DNA of 64,000 bases from Aquibacillus albus (GTDB taxonomy: Bacteria; Bacillota; Bacilli; Bacillales; Amphibacillaceae), in NCBI RefSeq assembly GCF_016908325.1, contig NZ_JAFBDR010000012.1, forward strand, positions 56,589-120,588. Direction: 5' to 3'. The position numbers and the translations under genes were made by a program. Shown piece after piece: positions 34,138 through 43,203 of the stretch. The first letter of the stretch is position 1, and each line of letters starts with the position of its first letter. A model generated the notes under the pieces. It saw only the letters and a list, made by a program, of their open reading frames with translations. It did not search any database and was not told where the DNA came from.

Positions 34138-35302
34138 AGAGATGGATAGTTATGATGATAGCTTTAAATCGATGAAAAATAAGGTTTATCTTTCTGAAAC
34201 GGAAAAAAGAGAGGTTTTCCATAAAATAAATATGAAAATAGAGAGGAAACCATCCATTCGGAAACAGTTATCTATAAAATGGAAGTATCGTCTTGCTTTA
34301 TCATCTGCCTCCTTTATATTAATGATTTTGATAATGCCTTTCTTAATTAATATTATTCAAGATTCAACAGGAAATTTAAGTAAAGATGAAAGCATTAGAC
34401 AAATAGTAAATGAGTTGGACTATGATACAATCCTTCATCAAGAAGAAGTAAATAATGGAGTGGTCGTATTTTATATTCCGAATATAGAAACGGATGATGA
34501 TGATACTAATTTATCGGAACTAAGTGCTATTTTTATAAAAAAGACTTTGTTGGGTTGGGAAGGAACCAATGATAGAGGGGGATACTCTTCAAATATTGGA
34601 GAGGATATTACCAGTCAATACCTCCCTAAATCGAATAGGCAGTCACCGTTTCCTATGCTTTATGGAGAAATTAATAACCAGGAAGTTGATCGAATCAAGG
34701 TAATAAACTTAGAAAATAATGCTGAATATCATGCTGAAACAGTAATAATGGAAAACCATCACATCTGGTTTGTTTTCTTGGATGAAATGGAAGAGGGAAA
34801 ATATGAAATACAAGGCTTATCCGAAACAAATGAAATGATAACCTCAATTACAGTAGATAGAGGACTAGCGGATGCGACTATAAATGACGATAAAGAAATT
34901 AATGTCACTCCCAATTTTGTAAATGAAAAGGATTTTGAAACGATTGATTGGGAAAGAAAGGCAAATGAGTTTGGTGATAACAGAATGACAGGAAATAAAA
35001 ATAAGTCAGGTGTCATTGGTGCTGATATGCCTAGTTTAAGTAATCAAAAGTGGATGTGGCATCTTTGGGGAATTGAAAATCCTCAGAATAAAAGCTTAAC
35101 GGTTGTTGGTTTTCATAAAGAATCAGAAACAGTCCATCAAATTCTGACAAATGGTTGGACAATAGGACTTTCTGGACCTAATAATGGTGCAGATGCACAC
35201 ACACCATCAACAGTAAAAATCCCAGATCCAGGAGAGTGGGCAATATTACTTTATATCAATGAAGAATTATTTGACGTATTAGTTTATGAAATTAATGAAT
35301 AG
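34124..35302 (+). CDS. membrane anti-sigma factor with C-terminal DUF4871-like domain
   Basis: A 392-residue protein. The N-terminal 50 residues are charged and cytoplasmic, then one membrane segment (about 50-75, LALSSASFILMILIMPFLIN), then an extracytoplasmic part of over 300 residues. The last 80 residues (WMWHLWGIE ... NNGADAHTPSTVKIPDPGEW ... LFDVLVYEINE) resemble DUF4871 secreted lipoproteins such as YhfM. The position overlapping an ECF sigma gene and the topology make it an anti-sigma. The fusion suggests that the outer domain senses the signal. No zinc-binding HxxxCxxC motif is apparent in the N-terminus. Confidence 0.72.
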   Translation: MTNFEEMDSYDDSFKSMKNKVYLSETEKREVFHKINMKIERKPSIRKQLSIKWKYRLALSSASFILMILIMPFLINIIQDSTGNLSKDESIRQIVNELDYDTILHQEEVNNGVVVFYIPNIETDDDDTNLSELSAIFIKKTLLGWEGTNDRGGYSSNIGEDITSQYLPKSNRQSPFPMLYGEINNQEVDRIKVINLENNAEYHAETVIMENHHIWFVFLDEMEEGKYEIQGLSETNEMITSITVDRGLADATINDDKEINVTPNFVNEKDFETIDWERKANEFGDNRMTGNKNKSGVIGADMPSLSNQKWMWHLWGIENPQNKSLTVVGFHKESETVHQILTNGWTIGLSGPNNGADAHTPSTVKIPDPGEWAILLYINEELFDVLVYEINE

Positions 35303-35304
35303 AT

Positions 35305-35353
35305 GAACTGTCCTCCCACAGAGGACAAATGTCCACAAGCGGGGTCAGACCCC
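35305..35353 (-). repeat. modular repeat, inverted relative to the ars copies
   Basis: Its reverse complement reads GGGGTCTGACCCC, then TGTGGACATTTGTCC and TCTGTGGGAGGACAGTT, close to the copies at 22267 and 24494. It starts two bases after the anti-sigma stop. Confidence 0.75.
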
Positions 35354-35529
35354 TTTAAAACTTCTTCCACTTTTCTCAGCTTTTAAATAACTTATAAATA
35401 TCATATAATAGTAGGTGGTTTAATTTATAAATAATTGTAATGTATTTTGATAGGGGTAAAAGTGAGACAGAAAAGGTGTGTGACATAGCTTGTACTTTCA
35501 GAGTTTAAATTGGAGCGGTTGAAAGTATA

Positions 35530-35605
35530 AGAAAAAATTCGACATTCGTTATAAGATGAGAGGAATTGTCGTGTTTTTCTAGGTGTGACGCCTCATCTTT
35601 TCTGC
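35530..35605. repeat. AT-rich GTATAAGAAAA repeat, copy 1
   Basis: GTATAAGAAAAAATTCGACATTCGTTATA as a stretch (35527 on), then GAGAGGAATTGTCG and TTTTTCTA. Related sequence is found at 37286-37380 and 41274-41392. Confidence 0.6.
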
Positions 35606-35632
35606 AAATTTTAGGGGAAAAGGTTGGTATAA

Positions 35633-37174
35633 ATGAGCAACAGAGAAACGAAAGACGTCATTTTAATTGGCGCTGGAATCATGAGTGCCACTTTAGGGAC
35701 AATCTTGAAAGAATTAGTACCGGAATGGGAAATTACGGTTTTTGAGAAGCTCGCAAACTCAGGAGAGGAAAGCTCTAACGAATGGAATAATGCGGGAACA
35801 GGACATGCGGCACTGTGTGAGCTTAACTACACACCCGAAAAAGCAGACGGGTCTATAGATATTAGCAAAGCTATTAAAGTTAATGAACAGTTTCGGGTTT
35901 CAACGCAGTTTTGGTCTTATCTTGTAAACAACAAGCTGATGCATAATCCACAGGACTTTATCATGCCATTGCCTCATATGAGTTTAGTAAGAGGGGAAGA
36001 AAATGTAAACTTTTTAAGGAAACGTTTTGAAGCGCTGTCAAACAATCCCTTATTTCAAGGGATGGAATTTTCCGATGATCCGGAAAAACTGATGGAATGG
36101 CTTCCGCTTATTATGAAAGACCGCGCATCAAGTGAACCTATAGCGGCAACAAAAATTGACTCTGGAACAGATGTCAACTTTGGCGCATTAACGCGTAAGT
36201 TGTTTAACCACTTAGAAAGTAAAAATGTCAATATAAATTACAAGCATAGTGTTAAAAATATGAAACGGACAAACAACGGCAGGTGGGAAGTGAAAGTACA
36301 GAATCTCGATAGCGGTACTGTCGAACGCCATACTGCAAAATTCGTCTTTGTTGGAGGCGGCGGAGGAAGCATACATTTACTGCAAAAATCCGGAATTCCT
36401 GAAGGGAAACATATTGGAGGATTCCCGGTAAGCGGAATATTTATGGTGTGTAATAACCCGGATGTTGTTACGCAGCATCATGCAAAAGTATACGGAAAAG
36501 CTAAGGTTGGTGCTCCTCCAATGTCTGTTCCGCATCTGGACACACGATTTATCGACAATAAAAAATCATTGCTATTTGGACCATTTGCCGGATTTTCACC
36601 AAAGTTTCTAAAGACCGGCTCTATGTTTGATTTGTTAACTTCTATAAAACCGGATAATCTCGTAACCATGTTGGCGGCAGGCGCAAAAAATATGTCATTG
36701 ACAAAATACTTGATTCAGCAAGTCATGTTATCGAAAGAGCAACGCATGGAAGAGTTACGTGAGTTTATCCCGAACGCCAAAAGCGAGGATTGGGATTTAG
36801 TAGTAGCGGGCCAACGTGTACAAGTTATTAAAGATACAGAAGATGGTGGTAAAGGGACGCTTCAATTTGGTACAGAAGTTGTTAGTGCAGCTGATGGTTC
36901 AATCGCAGCATTGCTGGGCGCATCTCCAGGTGCTTCTACGGCCGTTAACGTCATGCTAGAAGTAATAACAAAATGCTTCCCTGATCACATAAAGGAGTGG
37001 GAACCGAAAATCAAAGAAATGATTCCTTCTTATGGTGTATCACTAATGGAAAACCCAGATCTGCTGCAAGAAATTCATGCTTCAACAGCAGAGACGCTTG
37101 GTCTAAGCGAAAAAGAGTCGGGATTTAGTAATTCCTTGGATGCAGAAAACGATGTATTGAATGAAAAAGCTTAA
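35633..37174 (+). CDS. mqo: malate:quinone oxidoreductase
   Basis: A 513-residue FAD enzyme, the usual Mqo length (about 500). The FAD fold is [17 protein letters not shown] at residues 9-25; [19 protein letters not shown] (about 50-68) and the C-terminal [16 protein letters not shown] are family blocks. It oxidises malate to oxaloacetate at the membrane and passes electrons to quinone. With MaeN, malic enzyme and PckA in the window, it closes a route from malate to PEP. Monocistronic, ended by the hairpin at 37245. Confidence 0.93.
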   Translation: MSNRETKDVILIGAGIMSATLGTILKELVPEWEITVFEKLANSGEESSNEWNNAGTGHAALCELNYTPEKADGSIDISKAIKVNEQFRVSTQFWSYLVNNKLMHNPQDFIMPLPHMSLVRGEENVNFLRKRFEALSNNPLFQGMEFSDDPEKLMEWLPLIMKDRASSEPIAATKIDSGTDVNFGALTRKLFNHLESKNVNINYKHSVKNMKRTNNGRWEVKVQNLDSGTVERHTAKFVFVGGGGGSIHLLQKSGIPEGKHIGGFPVSGIFMVCNNPDVVTQHHAKVYGKAKVGAPPMSVPHLDTRFIDNKKSLLFGPFAGFSPKFLKTGSMFDLLTSIKPDNLVTMLAAGAKNMSLTKYLIQQVMLSKEQRMEELREFIPNAKSEDWDLVVAGQRVQVIKDTEDGGKGTLQFGTEVVSAADGSIAALLGASPGASTAVNVMLEVITKCFPDHIKEWEPKIKEMIPSYGVSLMENPDLLQEIHASTAETLGLSEKESGFSNSLDAENDVLNEKA

Positions 37175-37244
37175 CCAATATTGGACAAGTGTTTCTATGA
37201 GGAAGAGAATGAAAACAGAGATTATATCATCAAATGTAAAACGT

Positions 37245-37282
37245 AGAACCTTTGATCTATTTGGATTGAGGGTTCTTTTTTT
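37245..37282 (+). terminator. terminator after mqo
   Basis: AGAACC and GGTTCT with partial inner pairing (GATC/GGATT), followed by seven T. Confidence 0.8.
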
Positions 37283-37285
37283 GCA

Positions 37286-37380
37286 CGTTAAGAAAGCATA
37301 AAATATAAGCAGAAAAGTAATTCGACGTCGTAAAATTTCAAGGAATGAAGTATAAGAAAAACTTCGATTGTTCTCTTATT
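37286..37380. repeat. AT-rich GTATAAGAAAA repeat, copy 2
   Basis: Shares AGTAATTCG, AAATTT-CA and GGAATGAAGTATAAGAAAA with 41274-41392 over about 90 bases. The right arm with the hairpin is missing, so it looks truncated. Confidence 0.6.
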
Positions 37381-37919
37381 TATTAAAAGCTGAAAAGTTG
37401 TTTTTTCTTTTCTCGCATAGACTGTTGAAATGCTTGAACATACTTTTCTAATAAATGCCTAACCCTAGGTAAGCCCCTGTATTTTTTAAGATTTTGAGAT
37501 TTTCCTACTGTGGTTCATCATTAGTTTGAAATTTTTACCATTAATTTAGGGTTTATTTACACGCATTTTGCATTTATGATGAAGAACAAGAGGAACTTAA
37601 TTTAGAAGAATTTTTTAACATTGATTCAGCAAAGAAACGGATTTATTCGTGAATAATGTGTTATTAACAAATGTTTTTCAAAAGATATTAACTTCTACGA
37701 AAAAGTTAGACAAATTACTAGATTTTGAAAATACTGTTTAACTGAATTAGTAGTTGTGAAGACATTACTCTGCCAGAAATCTTATCCAGTGCACAAGGTG
37801 AATGAATCAGTATGAGACAATTTTGGGAACAGGCCACCTTAGTAAAATGTTGTCATTGATTGGTCAGTCATCTTCAAAATATTCGTTGGCCTTCACATGT
37901 GAAAAAAAGGAGGGACAAT

Positions 37920-39449
37920 ATGAATGAATCATGGAAAGTATTAATTGTTGATGATGAGATGCTTATTAGACAGGGTTTTATTAATTACATCAACTGGGAG
38001 GAAGAAGGTTTTCAAATTATTGGAGAAGCGGGAAACGGAGATGAAGCACTCCAATTAATTGAACAAGATCAACCTCACATTATTATTACCGACGTTGTTA
38101 TGCCGGGCATGGATGGTATTGAACTAGTGAAAGAGGTTAAAGCGAAGTACCCTGCGATTGAAATCGTGGTGCTAAGCAGCTTTGAAGATTTCGATTATGT
38201 TCGCTCTACTTTTCAGAGTGGTGTTGCGGATTATATATTAAAGCCAAAGCTTAATGGAGAAGAGCTAATTAAAACGTTGCGCAAAATTGTACCTAACGAG
38301 TTAGATAATAGCGGAACAAAATATAGTCAAATTTCCGTAGAAGAACTATTGCAAAAAAGTATTAATGGTTATTCGTTAATGAACAGCGAAAGCACACTTA
38401 TCGAAGCTTTTCCATTTAGCCATTATAGTTTAGTAGCAGTTTATTGTCCCGAGGATAATCAAAATGTCTTAACTTATAAAGAAATACATGATCAAATGAA
38501 ACAACGTGTAGGACAAATCGAGAGCTATTTGATTCCAATGAATGCAAACGATATCATATTTGTGCTTAATTATGAGCTCAACCAATTACCTTCTATTAAA
38601 GAGGTAGTTAATGAATTAGCAAATCAATACAACGATTCAAACCAAGTTAGCGTATGGATTATGAGTAATCCTTTTACTTCCATTCTCGAAGTAAAAAAAA
38701 TATATGAAGAAGATCTAGTAAGAATGAAAAATTATATCTTCTATTTACAAGATAGAAAAATATTAATGTACGATAACTTGCCAGAAGTAGTGGAAAATAA
38801 TAACCAGTTTGATTTAAACCAGTTTATTCATTTTTTAAAACATAAGCAATTTAGTGTTGCAATTCATTATTTAACGGAGCATTTAGATGCTTTAGCGAGT
38901 AACTATACAAAAGATATACATGAATTTAAGTCATGGCTGTCGAACATTATCTTTAATATCGTTGTATTATTAGGGAATATGAAATATGATATGACGGAAC
39001 TCGAGTCCAAAAAATATGATTATTTTACTAGTGTTAATGAAGCAAAGTATGCAAGTGACGCACTTGACCATTTCTATGATTTCTTATCCGAGGTAAAAGA
39101 AATTGTTTCAACAGATAAAGAGGATCGCCCAAGGAACATGCAGTTGTTATTACAATATATTGAGGATCATTTTTCAGAGCCACTATCCTTAAAAACGTTA
39201 GCAAACCATTTTCATTTTAATCCATCTTATTTATCTAGTTATTTTAGTACCCATCATAAAGAAGGTTTCAGTGATTATTTGAATCAAGTAAGAATTAATA
39301 AAGCGAAGCTCATCTTGAATTCCGGAACAATGCCAATTGCGACTGTTAGTGAAATGGTCGGCTATTCAGAGCCAAGTTATTTTTGTAAAGTGTTTAAGCG
39401 GATCGAAGGCATGTCTCCTAGTAGTTATCGAAAAAAATTTCAGCAATGA
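37920..39449 (+). CDS. AraC-type response regulator (YesN-like)
   Basis: A 509-residue regulator. The receiver (1-120) has VLIVDDEMLIR, the phospho-acceptor Asp in ITDVVMPGMDG and the Lys in YILKPK; a middle domain of about 250 residues follows; the AraC/XylS domain (about 405-508) has LKTLANHFHFNPSYLSSYFS and the second helix pair ending EGMSPSSYRKKF. AAAAGGAGGG lies before ATG 37920; the longer frame to 37860 has no ribosome site. The sensor gene follows by 15 bases. Such pairs in Bacillaceae and Paenibacillaceae typically switch on the adjacent sugar ABC importer, here the galactoside cluster. Confidence 0.88.
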   Translation: MNESWKVLIVDDEMLIRQGFINYINWEEEGFQIIGEAGNGDEALQLIEQDQPHIIITDVVMPGMDGIELVKEVKAKYPAIEIVVLSSFEDFDYVRSTFQSGVADYILKPKLNGEELIKTLRKIVPNELDNSGTKYSQISVEELLQKSINGYSLMNSESTLIEAFPFSHYSLVAVYCPEDNQNVLTYKEIHDQMKQRVGQIESYLIPMNANDIIFVLNYELNQLPSIKEVVNELANQYNDSNQVSVWIMSNPFTSILEVKKIYEEDLVRMKNYIFYLQDRKILMYDNLPEVVENNNQFDLNQFIHFLKHKQFSVAIHYLTEHLDALASNYTKDIHEFKSWLSNIIFNIVVLLGNMKYDMTELESKKYDYFTSVNEAKYASDALDHFYDFLSEVKEIVSTDKEDRPRNMQLLLQYIEDHFSEPLSLKTLANHFHFNPSYLSSYFSTHHKEGFSDYLNQVRINKAKLILNSGTMPIATVSEMVGYSEPSYFCKVFKRIEGMSPSSYRKKFQQ

Positions 39450-39464
39450 TCTGAGGAAAATCTT

Positions 39465-41225
39465 ATGAAGAATTTACTAAAAATTATTCAAAACAACAAC
39501 CTATTTGTGAAAATGTTTCTAGTGATGGTCATAAGTATCGTGTCTGTATCTGTCTTAATTACTTTTAGCACAATCCGGATGTCAAGTAACCTTTTTATGG
39601 AAACATTTAGTATTACCAATACGAAGGTTCTTAACCAGATTAAACAACGGCTCGAAGCCTTTAATTACTCAGTTGTTGTTACAGCAATTGATGTACAAAA
39701 TAACGGAACGGTTAAAGAAGTTCTGACACAAAAAGATGGCAGTTCCTTGCAGATGAATACTTCATTCTATTCGATTAAAGAGGAAATGGAACGCATTTAT
39801 AATGATAATTCTACCGATGCAAATATGATTTTATTAGGAGTTAATTATCATTTATTTAACATGAAATATTCCAACTGGCCTGTTACAGCGGATACGTTAG
39901 TCAATCATCCGATGACGGTTAAGACAAGGGAAAATCCCAATAAAATTCTGTATCAGTTTGATTGGTCTGAAGCGACAAATGGAGTACCGATGATTGTGGC
40001 AACAAAGGTTCTTACTGAAAGATCAACGGGAAACATCTATGGGTATTTATATGTTCCAATCCGTGAACAAAATTTTAGAGAATTTTATGAAGGCTATACA
40101 AGTCAGGGCAACAATGTGTTAGTAATGAATAGTGATGGGAGAATAATATCTAGTAATCAACTAGAGATGATTGGGGAAAATGCGCTTAATCTATTATCTT
40201 ATACGAGCGAAATTGAAGACAATAATCTAGATCATAAAGAAGTAAACGTATTTGAAAAAGACTATTTAATGTTATCGGAGTATTTACCAACCCTCGATTT
40301 ATACATTGTTAATTTGATTAATAAGGATTTAGTAATAGACAACCTAGTAGATACGAAAGAAATAGTTCTTATAAGTATCGGAATAGTACTCTTAGCTGTA
40401 TTAGTGGTATTTATTATTTCAAGAAGAATGACAGTGTCGTTAAGTAAATTAATCAATCAAATTTCTAATATGGCACGATACAACTTTAGTAAACCTGTTC
40501 AAGTGACTGGTGGGTATGAAGCAAGAAAAATGGCAAGTGCATTCAACTATATGCTCAATGAGCTACACGAATATGTCAATATATTAATGAAAACGCAGCA
40601 AAAGCAACGGAAAGCGGAATTAGAAGCATTGCAACATCAAATCAATCCGCATTTTCTTTACAATACGTTGACTTCGATTAAGTTTTTAGTAAAAGAAGGA
40701 AAAAAAGAATCAGCCTTTGATACGATAGATGCCCTGATTTCTTTATTGCAAAATGCTTTAGGAAATGTAGATGAGACTATTTCTGTTGAACAAGAGATTG
40801 TTAATATGAAAAATTATGTCTTAATAAATCAAACGAGGTATGGAGATCGGATAAAAGTAAACTACCTCATCTCTCCAGATTGCTTGCAGTATCACTTACC
40901 AAAGCTTGTCATTCAACCATTTATCGAGAATGCTTTTTTCCATGCGTTTACCCATAAAAAGCATGGCTATATTCAAATATTGATTGCTCAGAGAGAGAAT
41001 AACCTTGTTTGTGAAGTAATCGATACTGGTGATGGGATCGCAGTGGACAAGACAGAAAAGAAATTGCCTTATTTAAAAGAGAAGCGTCAATTATTTAGTG
41101 GCATCGGTGTGCGAAACGTAAATGAACGAATTCAGTTATTGTATGGTAAAGATTATGGTGTAGAAATAACAAGTGAACTAGGAAAAGGAACGAAAGTGAA
41201 AATCACCTTACCTCTAATGAAGTAA
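39465..41225 (+). CDS. sensor histidine kinase (YesM-like)
   Basis: A 586-residue kinase. Membrane segments at about 17-37 and 300-320 enclose a large outer dCache-like sensor; a HAMP region follows (about 320-375); the His_kinase domain has ALQHQINPHFLYNTL (His near 397, of LytS/YesM type) and the ATPase has VIQPFIENAFFHAF and DTGDGIA. YesM-type kinases sense sugars or their binding proteins at the cell surface. It forms an operon with the YesN-like gene and a strong terminator ends it. Confidence 0.88.
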   Translation: MKNLLKIIQNNNLFVKMFLVMVISIVSVSVLITFSTIRMSSNLFMETFSITNTKVLNQIKQRLEAFNYSVVVTAIDVQNNGTVKEVLTQKDGSSLQMNTSFYSIKEEMERIYNDNSTDANMILLGVNYHLFNMKYSNWPVTADTLVNHPMTVKTRENPNKILYQFDWSEATNGVPMIVATKVLTERSTGNIYGYLYVPIREQNFREFYEGYTSQGNNVLVMNSDGRIISSNQLEMIGENALNLLSYTSEIEDNNLDHKEVNVFEKDYLMLSEYLPTLDLYIVNLINKDLVIDNLVDTKEIVLISIGIVLLAVLVVFIISRRMTVSLSKLINQISNMARYNFSKPVQVTGGYEARKMASAFNYMLNELHEYVNILMKTQQKQRKAELEALQHQINPHFLYNTLTSIKFLVKEGKKESAFDTIDALISLLQNALGNVDETISVEQEIVNMKNYVLINQTRYGDRIKVNYLISPDCLQYHLPKLVIQPFIENAFFHAFTHKKHGYIQILIAQRENNLVCEVIDTGDGIAVDKTEKKLPYLKEKRQLFSGIGVRNVNERIQLLYGKDYGVEITSELGKGTKVKITLPLMK

Positions 41226-41226
41226 A

Positions 41227-41269
41227 ACTACCACTCGGTGAGATGGTCTCGCTGAGTGGCAGTTTTTTT
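41227..41269 (+). terminator. terminator of the YesN/YesM-like operon
   Basis: ACTACCACTC and GAGTGGCAGT, with an inner GTGAGA/TCTCGC-type pairing, followed by seven T. Confidence 0.85.
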
Positions 41270-41273
41270 ACGT

Positions 41274-41392
41274 TAAGAAAATTTTAGCGGAGAAGTAATT
41301 CGGCGTAGTACAAATTTTCAGGAATGAAGTATAAGAAAATATTCGACACTCGTTATAGTACGAGACGAATGTCGAGTTCTTCTAAAGACTAT
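41274..41392. repeat. AT-rich GTATAAGAAAA repeat, copy 3 (longest)
   Basis: Contains the left part shared with 37286-37380 and the right part shared with 35530-35605, including TCGACACTCGT and ACGAGACGAATGTCGA, which can pair. This appears to be the full-length unit of about 120 bp. Confidence 0.65.
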
Positions 41393-41510
41393 GTAAAGCG
41401 CGCTATAGTTAAATTTTTGTTATAGGAAAAGTAACTACACGGGCTAGTGTGGTCTAGAGTATATAAAAATCTAAACATATTACAATTTCTAAAAAAATTA
41501 CAATTAATAA

Positions 41511-41524
41511 TGATACCGCTTTCA
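41511..41524 (+). promoter_or_regulatory. cre-like site 1 upstream of the sugar importer
   Basis: TGATACCGCTTTCA fits the CcpA operator pattern TGWNANCGNTNWCA. About 130 bases before the binding-protein start, so it could act at the promoter. Confidence 0.55.
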
Positions 41525-41610
41525 AAAATATCTAAAATTATTCAAATTATTATCTAAATATCGTTCTACCAGTCTTTTTTTATTCAATGTTATGATTAAT
41601 TCAGGCGGTG

Positions 41611-41624
41611 TGATAACGCTTCCA
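41611..41624 (+). promoter_or_regulatory. cre-like site 2 upstream of the sugar importer
   Basis: TGATAACGCTTCCA fits the pattern with one weaker position. Located about 30 bases before the start codon, where CcpA would block transcription. A LacI-family operator is an alternative reading of both sites. Confidence 0.5.
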
Positions 41625-41656
41625 AAAACACAAAAATAAGAGGGGGTTTTTTCATC

Positions 41657-42964
41657 ATGAAAAAACTATGGTTTTTAGCAATAACTGTATTATCAATCCT
41701 TTTCTTAGCTGCTTGTGGCGGTGAAGAATCAGGAACTTCAGGAGACAACGGTTCTGGCTCGGGTGATGCTGGTTCAGGTGATGAAACGACAACAATCAAA
41801 GCTTGGGCATGGGATCCAAACTTTAACATCGCTGCACTTAATATTGCTGAAGAACAATACGATGGTGATGTAGAATTAGAAATCGTTGAAAATGCACAAG
41901 ATGATATCGTTCAAAAATTAAACACTGGTCTTAGCTCAGGTACAATGAAAGGTATGCCAAATATTGTACTAATTGAAGACCAACGTGCTCAAAGCTTTTT
42001 GCAAGCGTATCCAGATGCGTTCTTCCCAATTGATGAATATTTCAACAAAGACGATTTTGCAGCATACAAATTGGAGCCAACTAGCTTAGACGGTGTTCAA
42101 TTTGGTCTTCCATTTGACACAGGTGTAACTGGTTTATTCTATCGTACGGACTACCTTGAAGAAGCTGGATACACTCATGATGACTTAGTTAACATTACGT
42201 GGGAAAGATATGTTGAAATTGGTAAAGATGTAAAAGCAAAAACAGGTCATGATTTCATATCTTTAGATCCAAACGACTTAGGTATTCTTCGTGTTATGAT
42301 GCAAACAGCTGGTGCTTGGTATGTAGAAGGTGATGGTACTACTGTAAATCTAGTAGACAATGAACCATTGAAACAAGCTATGGAAAACTATAAAGCAATT
42401 ATGGAAGCGGACTTGGTAAAAGCTAACTCTGACTGGAGCCAATTCCTTGCAGCATTTAACAGTGGTGACGTTGCAACTGTTCCTGTAGGTAACTGGATTG
42501 CAGCAAGTATCGAAGCGGAAGAGTCTCAAGCTGGTAAATGGGCAGTAGCTCCAACTCCACGCTTGGACATCGATGGTGCAAAAAATGCATCTAACCAAGG
42601 TGGTAGCTCATGGTATGTTCTTAACGTTGATGGCAAAGAAAAAGCTGCTGAATTCTTAGGTCAAACTTTTGGTTCAAGCACTCCATTCTATGAGCAGTTA
42701 GTTACTGAAGTAGGTGCGATTGGGACGTATAAGCCAGCATCTGAAAGCGATGCTTATGCTACTCCGAATGAATACTTTGGTGGCCAAGCAATTGTTCAAG
42801 ATTTCTCTGAATGGATGGCAGATGTTCCTCCTGTAAACATGGGATTACACACTTATGCTATTGAGGATATCATATCTGCTGAAATGCAAAATTACCTAAA
42901 AGGTAAGCCGTTAGAAGATGTACTTGCAGACGCACAAGCTCAGGCAGAATCACAATTGAGATAA
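41657..42964 (+). CDS. sugar ABC transporter substrate-binding lipoprotein
   Basis: A 435-residue extracellular binding protein. The signal ends in a lipobox LFLAACGG (Cys20), followed by a Ser/Gly-rich linker, then a cluster B (MalE-like) binding fold starting TIKAWAWDPNFNIA. It would capture an oligosaccharide and pass it to the two permeases that follow. Given downstream beta- and alpha-galactosidases, the ligand is likely a galactoside (galactooligosaccharide, lactose or raffinose type); that is inferred. AGAGGGGG precedes the ATG. A large hairpin follows, favouring excess of this protein over the permeases. Confidence 0.88.
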   Translation: MKKLWFLAITVLSILFLAACGGEESGTSGDNGSGSGDAGSGDETTTIKAWAWDPNFNIAALNIAEEQYDGDVELEIVENAQDDIVQKLNTGLSSGTMKGMPNIVLIEDQRAQSFLQAYPDAFFPIDEYFNKDDFAAYKLEPTSLDGVQFGLPFDTGVTGLFYRTDYLEEAGYTHDDLVNITWERYVEIGKDVKAKTGHDFISLDPNDLGILRVMMQTAGAWYVEGDGTTVNLVDNEPLKQAMENYKAIMEADLVKANSDWSQFLAAFNSGDVATVPVGNWIAASIEAEESQAGKWAVAPTPRLDIDGAKNASNQGGSSWYVLNVDGKEKAAEFLGQTFGSSTPFYEQLVTEVGAIGTYKPASESDAYATPNEYFGGQAIVQDFSEWMADVPPVNMGLHTYAIEDIISAEMQNYLKGKPLEDVLADAQAQAESQLR

Positions 42965-42971
42965 GTAGTAA

Positions 42972-43056
42972 GTAAATAAGCCTAAGGGAAAGCCTGAACT
43001 GGATAAAGTAGATAAAGTACTATGCCAATACAGAGCTAACCTTAGGCTTTATTTAC
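42972..43056 (+). terminator. long-range hairpin between binding protein and permease genes
   Basis: A 16-bp stem with one bulge, formed by 42972-42987 and 43040-43056 (GCCTAAGG/CCTTAGGC core), closes a loop of about 52 bases. It probably acts as an RNA-stabilising or attenuating element downstream of the binding-protein gene. Confidence 0.6.
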
Positions 43057-43203
43057 TAAAAAACAAGTCTAGTTTATGACCTATTAGAGAAGCATCGCAA
43101 GCTTGAAAAAGCATGTAAGGGTAATGGGGATTCTACGAAAGCAACATACTTTCAAAAGAATCATTTTCTTTTAAAGGCCGCATGAGTAAGGAGGAGTTGG
43201 AAC

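Larger units (their letters stand above)
35303..35632. other. intergenic region before mqo with two repeat types
   Basis: Holds a reverse-oriented modular repeat (35305-35353) and a copy of the AT-rich GTATAAGAAAA repeat (about 35530-35605). No gene visible. Confidence 0.65.
37175..37919. other. long intergenic region between mqo and the two-component genes
   Basis: After the terminator and repeat copy 2 there are about 540 bases without a clear gene. A plus-frame piece near 37545-37651 (DEEQEELNLEEFFNIDSAKK within it) reads like a protein C-terminus without a start. An overlapping 31-codon GTG frame follows (37649-37741). They may be remnants of a decayed gene. GGAGGGAC at the end belongs to the response regulator. 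Confidence 0.5.
41226..41656. other. regulatory region of the galactoside importer
   Basis: Terminator, repeat copy 3 and two cre-like sites account for most of it. The rest is AT-rich with no gene; promoter elements are presumably between the two cre-like sites. Confidence 0.6.
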
